A program made the position numbers and the translations under genes. From Neospora caninum Liverpool (taxonomy: Eukaryota > Apicomplexa > Conoidasida > Eucoccidiorida > Sarcocystidae): a stretch of DNA of 64,000 bases. The notes under the pieces were generated by a model, which made no database searches, was not told the origin of the DNA, and saw nothing but the letters and a program-made list of their open reading frames with translations. Of this stretch, positions 59,572 to 64,000 are shown in pieces (positions within the stretch are counted from its first letter, which is position 1; every line of letters begins with the position of its first letter). The DNA is taken from positions 1,594,724 through 1,658,723 of the forward strand of contig NC_018385.1 in the NCBI RefSeq assembly GCF_000208865.1, in the 5' to 3' direction.

Positions 59572-61531
59572 GGGGCGAAGGGAGAGAGAGGAAGAGAGAG
59601 ACACGCGAGAGGAGACACGCGAGACAGACGCGAGAGAGACGCGCGAGAGAGTCAAAGAGAAAAGATCACGAGAGGACAAGACGGGAGGTGGACGGGGAGA
59701 GAGGCGCACGGGGGAAAAGACTCAAAAGAGGGAGACACACGCGCGGACGGAGAAAGTGCAGGGAAACGCGGGAGAAAGAGAAGAAAGAGAGATACGCGCG
59801 AGACGAAGACGCGACGAAGGGAAAAGGTGCGGGCTGAGAGCGCGCACAGAGAGAAGGTGAAAGAGTCTCCGGGGACGACGCAAGCGTTCAATCGAGTCCC
59901 TCTGTGCATGCGCGAAAGTTCTTTGGACGCGCTTTCGCGGGCTTTCAGTCGCGAACGGCGCGCTGAGAGGTCTTTGGCTCTGGCGTCCAGAGTTTTTTGA
60001 AAAAAAGGCGAGAAACGAAGCGGTCGAGGCACTTGCGAGGTACAAAGAAACGGAGAGAGAGACAGGCGAGTGTGGCCTGGCCGAATCCCCGGAAAAACGC
60101 AGAGGCTGTGTCTCCCTGAAACTTCCGCGCACACCGGGGGAGACACTTCTCGCCGAGGGCCCGCGCGCGCCGCAGGGGACGGGAGCGACACACAGCCAGG
60201 CTCTGGTCGGTTGCCGAAAAGGCGGAGTTTGCGGTTCCGCGCTGCGAACGCGAAACCCATGGAAAGGCGCTAAAAAGGCAGACACAAACAAAGGGACAAA
60301 AACGAGGAACGAACGGGCGAAGCGCCGAAGCGTGGGAACTTCTTGGCGAAAAAGTTGGTGGGTGTTCGCGTTCACCTCGCCGGGCGTCGTTTTTCAGAGA
60401 ACCCAGCGACGAGAACCCCCCGTGGACGGAAGTCTGCAGGCAATTGCAGAAGGACACGACTCTCTCGCTTCGTCAGAGACACGCGGGCCGTCGAAGACAG
60501 GCCCGGGAAGACGGAGGGACGCGGAGCCGCGCCCCGAGTCGCGGAATCTGGACGCCGCAAGTCTCGCCGCGCGGCATTCCACCCAACTCCCATTCATATG
60601 GCGAGAAGCGGCCTTTTCGCTCTCCAAGAGAAAGCGCACAGCAAGAACTGCGGAGGCGCGTTTGCCAACCCCCCCTTCGTGCTGAGAGGAACGCCAAGAA
60701 CCCTACCGCACGTGTTCCAGTCTTGCGCGGCACTCCTCAGTCGGACTCTGCCGGGGTCTCACAGAGCGCCAGGCCCCGTTCCGTTTTTCCGAGTTCTCTT
60801 TGGGATTTTTCTCCTTCGTGAGTGATCCACTGGAGCCTGACAGATGGAGGCCTCTCCAGGCCAGCAGCGCAGCGTACTGTCCTTCGCGGGGCGCCTCCGG
60901 TTGTCTCCGGCTATTTTCGGAGAGTGTCTCTCCGGAAGTTTCTGCGCTCCCAGGCGCGGTCCCCACACACCATCCTTTGCACGGACACACTGTCTCTCCG
61001 CCCCTCTCCCGCGTCCAACCTGGCACGCATCCCCGAGGGCGAAACGCTGGTGAGGCCCCGTAGAGAAACGGGCGAGGAGAGAAGGCGACACGAGTGCTGC
61101 GGCTCTCTGTCCAGGCGGTTTAGGTTCCAGACAGAGAGGATCGAAGAAAGCGTTCGTAGCCGCACACAACGCACAGCACCTCGGCGGTCTCGCATCGAAA
61201 GCGGAGACACCCCACGCCGCTCGCAGTCGAAAACTCTTCAGCAAGACCACTCTGGAGGGGTTCACAAGTACTCGCCGTGAACCACGAACGTCGAAACGCG
61301 GCGAGTATTTCGAGCCAGAACCCTTCGATCGGGTGACACACGTGCCTGAGCGACTCGGGAGTCCAACAAAACACGCGCTTGACTTCCGGTTTCAAACACT
61401 TCGCCGTCCTCGTCTGAACAGGCGGGTGTCGTTTCCGGTGGGATTTGCTGCTCGCTTGTTGCGTCAGGCGTTTCGCAAAAAAAACGCGACGCGATCTCGA
61501 CTTTTCGCCTGACAGGTGAACAAAAAGGCAA

Positions 61532-61543
61532 GTGTACGTACAC
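61532..61543. repeat. Palindrome GTGTACGTACAC
   Basis: The 12-bp core of the GGTGTAYRTACACC family, about 115 bases from the cox1-like fragments. Confidence 0.6.
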
Positions 61544-61656
61544 ACCCTGGCGCCGGAGAGTGAGTTTTCTCTCTGTGTTTCTGGAGAAGGAAAACATCGC
61601 GCGCGGCTTCGGTGCCTGTGAGCCGCCAGCCGCCTCCGTTCTCAAGCGGCGGGGGT

Positions 61657-61852
61657 CTGTGCCTCATAAACCTGGAGTCATGCATTCAGTATCCTAGGTG
61701 CGATAATGCCTCTATTTATGCGATTTGAGTTATACAGTTCAGGATCGCGGATGTACAGCAATCATAAAGAACTTGGTTGTGTGTACCTCATAGACCTGGA
61801 GTCATGCATTCAGTATCCTGGGCACGATAATGCCTCTGTTTATTCGATTTGC
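61657..61852 (+). pseudogene. cox1: Tandem partial copies of mitochondrial cox1 (nuclear mitochondrial DNA)
   Basis: Two related segments, about 61657-61745 and 61751-61852, share roughly 70 bases with few mismatches. In one frame the first reads H-A-F-S-I-L-G-A-I-M-P-L-F-M-R-F-E-L-Y-S and continues S-G-S-R, resembling the N-terminal part of apicomplexan cytochrome oxidase subunit I, where an R-x-E-L-Y-S-S sequence follows the first membrane helix. The second segment begins with N-H-K-E-L-G, the usual start of cox1, then changes frame before the H-A-F-S-I-L-G-A-I-M part. The copies are truncated and frameshifted, so they are not functional. Nuclear insertions of mitochondrial pieces are known to be abundant in Toxoplasma. 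The identification rests on remembered family features, not on a search. Confidence 0.72.
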
Positions 61853-62245
61853 GGCACGGAGTTCCTTGCGGAAACTGGTACGTGAAGGCGTGGGCGAAAC
61901 GAAGCCTCTTGAATGACGCGGCACTCGATGGCCCAAGAGGCGACAGTCACTCGCTTGTCTCGCACACACACACCACGAAACACACGTCTGACTCCCCAAG
62001 TATCAAAATAACAAAGAGATCCGAGTTAGAAACGCGCGCCAAAGACAGAAGCTGCGAAACGCCCTGCTGCGCTTAGTCCACAGACTTGGGCACTTTCCCC
62101 AGAGGGGTGTTTTTTGGGGACCAGGTGGAAAACACCCGCGCGTTGAGCCTGCATATTCCTGGCCTCCAGGCGCGCACCGCCGAACATACACGCACCCCTG
62201 CTGAAACACAAGGGAGATATCTCGTGCTGGTGCTTTTCCCGGTGT

Positions 62246-64000
62246 TTATTCGGACACACGCACGATCCCGTTCACCTCCAGGAGGCATCGGTAAGCCTCG
62301 TCGTCGAGGAGGCTGCCGCTGGAGTCCATGAAATGCGTAGATCGGTACGTTTTCAGATTCCCACGCACAAGCGCGTCGACCGCTTCTCGAGCTATGGAGG
62401 CTCGCAAGTGATACAACGCTCGAAGCGTTGGGGAAACGCCGCTTTTGAACGCGGCCTTGGTTTCGTCTCGCTCACCGATTTTGTCCGTTTCATGCTCAGC
62501 CCCCCGGTTCGGCTGTCCATACACCCGACGCCACCGCTGAACGAAATCAACAGGCAGCGTGTCATCCGGAGTTAACACGCAGTGAACACACCTCCACACA
62601 CGTCCCTCTGCCTCCTCGCGATCTTCGCGGTCTTCTTTGTTGTCTTTCTTTCTATCTTCTCTATGCTCTGACTTCTGGTTTGCGGCTCCGCTGTGGCCAC
62701 GCACTCGCAAGGTGTCGAGACACTCGCTGTTTCTGTCGGCAGCGAACTCCTCGGCGAGAACGCTGAGACTCAACAGGAAGTCTGTTTGGTTCTTCAGTTC
62801 AAACCGCTCCGGGGGTTCCCCTCTCTGCCCGTCCGCCGCAAAAGCGGTCGCTTTCGCTCGCTCCTCCCCTTCGTCCTTTCCGGGCTGCCTCCCGGTCGCC
62901 GCCGTTCCAAGCCACCGAGGCAGCGCCTGCCGCGCCTTCAGCACTTGCTGCACGTCCGTTAGAAACATTGCATGCGTGCGCTGTTTTCGGTACTCTGGTT
63001 GTTTCTTCGGCACGCGAAGGAGGCTGGTCATCGCGGGAAGAAGCGACTCGAGGCTCCACAGAAACGACGTGTGCTGGAGCCCATACAGCCGAGACAGCGC
63101 CTGCGCGTTCCCGGCAACCTTGCGCCAGTGAGTAGACGACGAAGATGAAGAAGTCTCGTTGAAGACGAAATCGTTTTCTCTGAGGGCGAAATGGGTGGAG
63201 AAGGGGGAGGCGAGGTGACTGTCTTCTCTCTCACCTGCCTCCACTTTCGCGTTGCTCTGAGCAGGTGGAGGATCTCCCCCCGAAAGAGCACAGCGAGAGA
63301 GCGAAGAACAAAACGGTGGACCAGAAGAAGGAAAAGACGGGTCAGGTGCGCGCGCTGCAGGGGCTGCAGAAGACCGAAGAGAAGGAGCGACGAAGAACAT
63401 GAAATCGTCCTTCATACCGTGCTCCGTTAGTGACTGCCTCTTCATGTGTCCTCTCTCCTCTCGTTGCCCTTTCTTTTCTCTCTTTTCTCCCTGGTTTGTT
63501 TCCCTTCCGACCCACAATTCTGTCTCCAGTTCCGCGTCTTCCCAGTCCATCAGGACGGCGTACTGCGCCCTTGCCCCTGTTTCTTTTTCGCTCTCTTCTT
63601 CTCGCCTGGATCTCCGGCGCATGCGTCCACGGTAAAAATCGAAGGCGAACTGCATCAAGTCGCCAGGGTACGGCCGCGTGCGAGACAACGCGTGGGGCAC
63701 CAGCAACGAGGTGCAGAGACAGGAGGCGGCGTCCATGACGACCGTTCCGCCCCCAGAGAATCTCCGAATATACGCCGAGCGCTGCGAAGAAAGAAACTCC
63801 TCCGGAGCCTCCACGAAGGCAGGCGGAGTGCCGCTGCGCCCAAAGATCACATTCAACGGAGGAGCAGAAGAGAGAGAAGGAGAGGGAGGAGGAGAGGGAG
63901 GAGAAGAGGGAGGAGAAGAGGGAAGAGAAGAGGGAAGAGAAGAGGGAAGAGAAGAGGGAGAAGAGAGAGAAGAGGGAGAGGAGGGAGAGGAGGGAGGAGA
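62246..64000 (-). CDS. Lipoate-protein ligase (LplA/LipB fold), N-terminus beyond window
   Basis: The minus-strand frame is open from the right edge to TAA 62246. The enzyme attaches lipoate, via lipoyl-AMP, to lysines of 2-oxoacid dehydrogenase E2 subunits or the glycine cleavage H protein. Landmarks in order: VIFGRSGTP, RRFSGGGTVVMD (about 63733-63768, lipoate/AMP binding loop), WRKVAGNAQALSRL with the conserved lysine at 63119-63121, HTSFLW, then LRVPKKQPEYRKQRTHAMFL. The K-V-x-G-N-A-Q and K-Q-P-E-Y-R motifs are those of the eukaryotic branch of the family. Low-complexity insertions (for example a Glu/Arg-rich segment after the first loop and an Asp/Arg/Lys-rich one near 62600) lengthen it well beyond bacterial LplA. 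In Toxoplasma such ligases serve mitochondrial lipoate salvage; no targeting sequence can be judged here. The pyrimidine-rich stretch beyond 63855 has no stop and no AG acceptor before the edge, so it is probably Ser/Leu/Pro-rich coding sequence. Confidence 0.9.
   Translation of the reverse strand, partial: SPPSSPSSPSSLSSPSSLPSSLPSSLPSSPPSSPPSPPPSPSLSSAPPLNVIFGRSGTPPAFVEAPEEFLSSQRSAYIRRFSGGGTVVMDAASCLCTSLLVPHALSRTRPYPGDLMQFAFDFYRGRMRRRSRREEESEKETGARAQYAVLMDWEDAELETELWVGRETNQGEKREKKGQREERGHMKRQSLTEHGMKDDFMFFVAPSLRSSAAPAARAPDPSFPSSGPPFCSSLSRCALSGGDPPPAQSNAKVEAGEREDSHLASPFSTHFALRENDFVFNETSSSSSSTHWRKVAGNAQALSRLYGLQHTSFLWSLESLLPAMTSLLRVPKKQPEYRKQRTHAMFLTDVQQVLKARQALPRWLGTAATGRQPGKDEGEERAKATAFAADGQRGEPPERFELKNQTDFLLSLSVLAEEFAADRNSECLDTLRVRGHSGAANQKSEHREDRKKDNKEDREDREEAEGRVWRCVHCVLTPDDTLPVDFVQRWRRVYGQPNRGAEHETDKIGERDETKAAFKSGVSPTLRALYHLRASIAREAVDALVRGNLKTYRSTHFMDSSGSLLDDEAYRCLLEVNGIVRVSE
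63853..64000. repeat. GAGGGAGGAGAAGAG purine tract at window edge
   Basis: A purine-only stretch, except for single C residues near its left end, continues to the window end. On the minus strand it is an open Ser/Leu/Pro-coding frame upstream of the lipoate ligase core. Confidence 0.8.

Larger units (their letters stand above)
59572..62245. other. Intergenic upstream of DnaK-TPR
   Basis: This 2.7-kb stretch should hold the DnaK-TPR promoter and leader and the 3' flank of the lipoate ligase gene. A GAGACGCGAGA-rich tract covers about 59576-59860. The GC-rich part to 61650 has open frames on both strands that shadow each other. The cox1-like fragments at 61657-61852 are listed separately. No protein gene is supported. 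Confidence 0.45.

Noticed and set aside
59652..61280. Several GC-rich ORFs of 100-217 codons on both strands
   Set aside because: They overlap in four or more frames, lack ATG context and match no family.
1..64000. CRISPR arrays, insertion sequences, prophage or bacterial operons
   Set aside because: No spaced direct repeats, transposase or bacterial gene arrangement; the genes have introns and are eukaryotic.

Overview
The window reads as nuclear DNA of a tissue-cyst coccidian, Toxoplasma gondii or a very close relative (Neospora, Hammondia). Reasons: GC-moderate DNA with intron-rich genes that have clean GT-AG boundaries, start contexts of the AAAATG type, long Ser/Pro/Ala-rich insertions inside conserved enzymes, many TA and GA microsatellites in introns, frequent GCATGC words, and short nuclear copies of mitochondrial cox1. 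I see no bacterial-style operons, rRNA, tRNA, CRISPR array or transposase gene. Species was not proven; it is inferred from family content and style.

Layout, left to right. 0.9-2.3 kb: a possible intronless gene of unknown function on the minus strand. 7.5-11.5 kb (+): a three-exon protein with three tandem CCCH zinc fingers, probably RNA-binding. 11.5-15.7 kb: no convincing gene, but one strong foldback at 14908-14962. 15.7-16.3 kb (-): a secreted bacterial-type lipocalin without introns. 17.4-19.5 kb (-): a five-exon divergent actin-like protein. 23.7-32.3 kb (+): a six-exon gene for a very large, mostly disordered protein with an N-terminal coiled coil. 35.2-38.0 kb (+): a Cys-rich protein ending in a universal stress protein domain. 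41.8-46.4 kb (-): the DNA repair glycosylase OGG1 in seven exons. 47.6-49.3 kb (+): an unknown membrane-anchored or secreted protein, divergent from OGG1. 51.5-59.6 kb (-): a twelve-exon Hsp70/Hsp110-like ATPase fused to a TPR tail (DnaK-TPR). 62.2 kb to the right edge (-): a lipoate-protein ligase, cut by the window end.

I rebuilt the exon structures by hand from splice sites, reading-frame phase and family alignment; every internal junction given keeps the frame. For OGG1, the actin-like protein, DnaK-TPR, the USP protein and the CCCH protein, the joined residues recreate conserved family sequence across the junctions, which is strong support. UTRs and promoters could not be placed reliably. 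The genes do not form one pathway: they are the usual mixture of independent eukaryotic transcription units.

The most unusual items are the DnaK-TPR protein, which seems to lack the Hsp70 beta-sandwich substrate domain; an actin fold with an eroded second phosphate loop; a tandem, frameshifted pair of cox1 fragments at 61.7 kb with a 21-base inverted match at 40.8 kb; a recurring palindrome GGTGTAYRTACACC found in coding, intronic and intergenic DNA; and a long hairpin at 14.9 kb.
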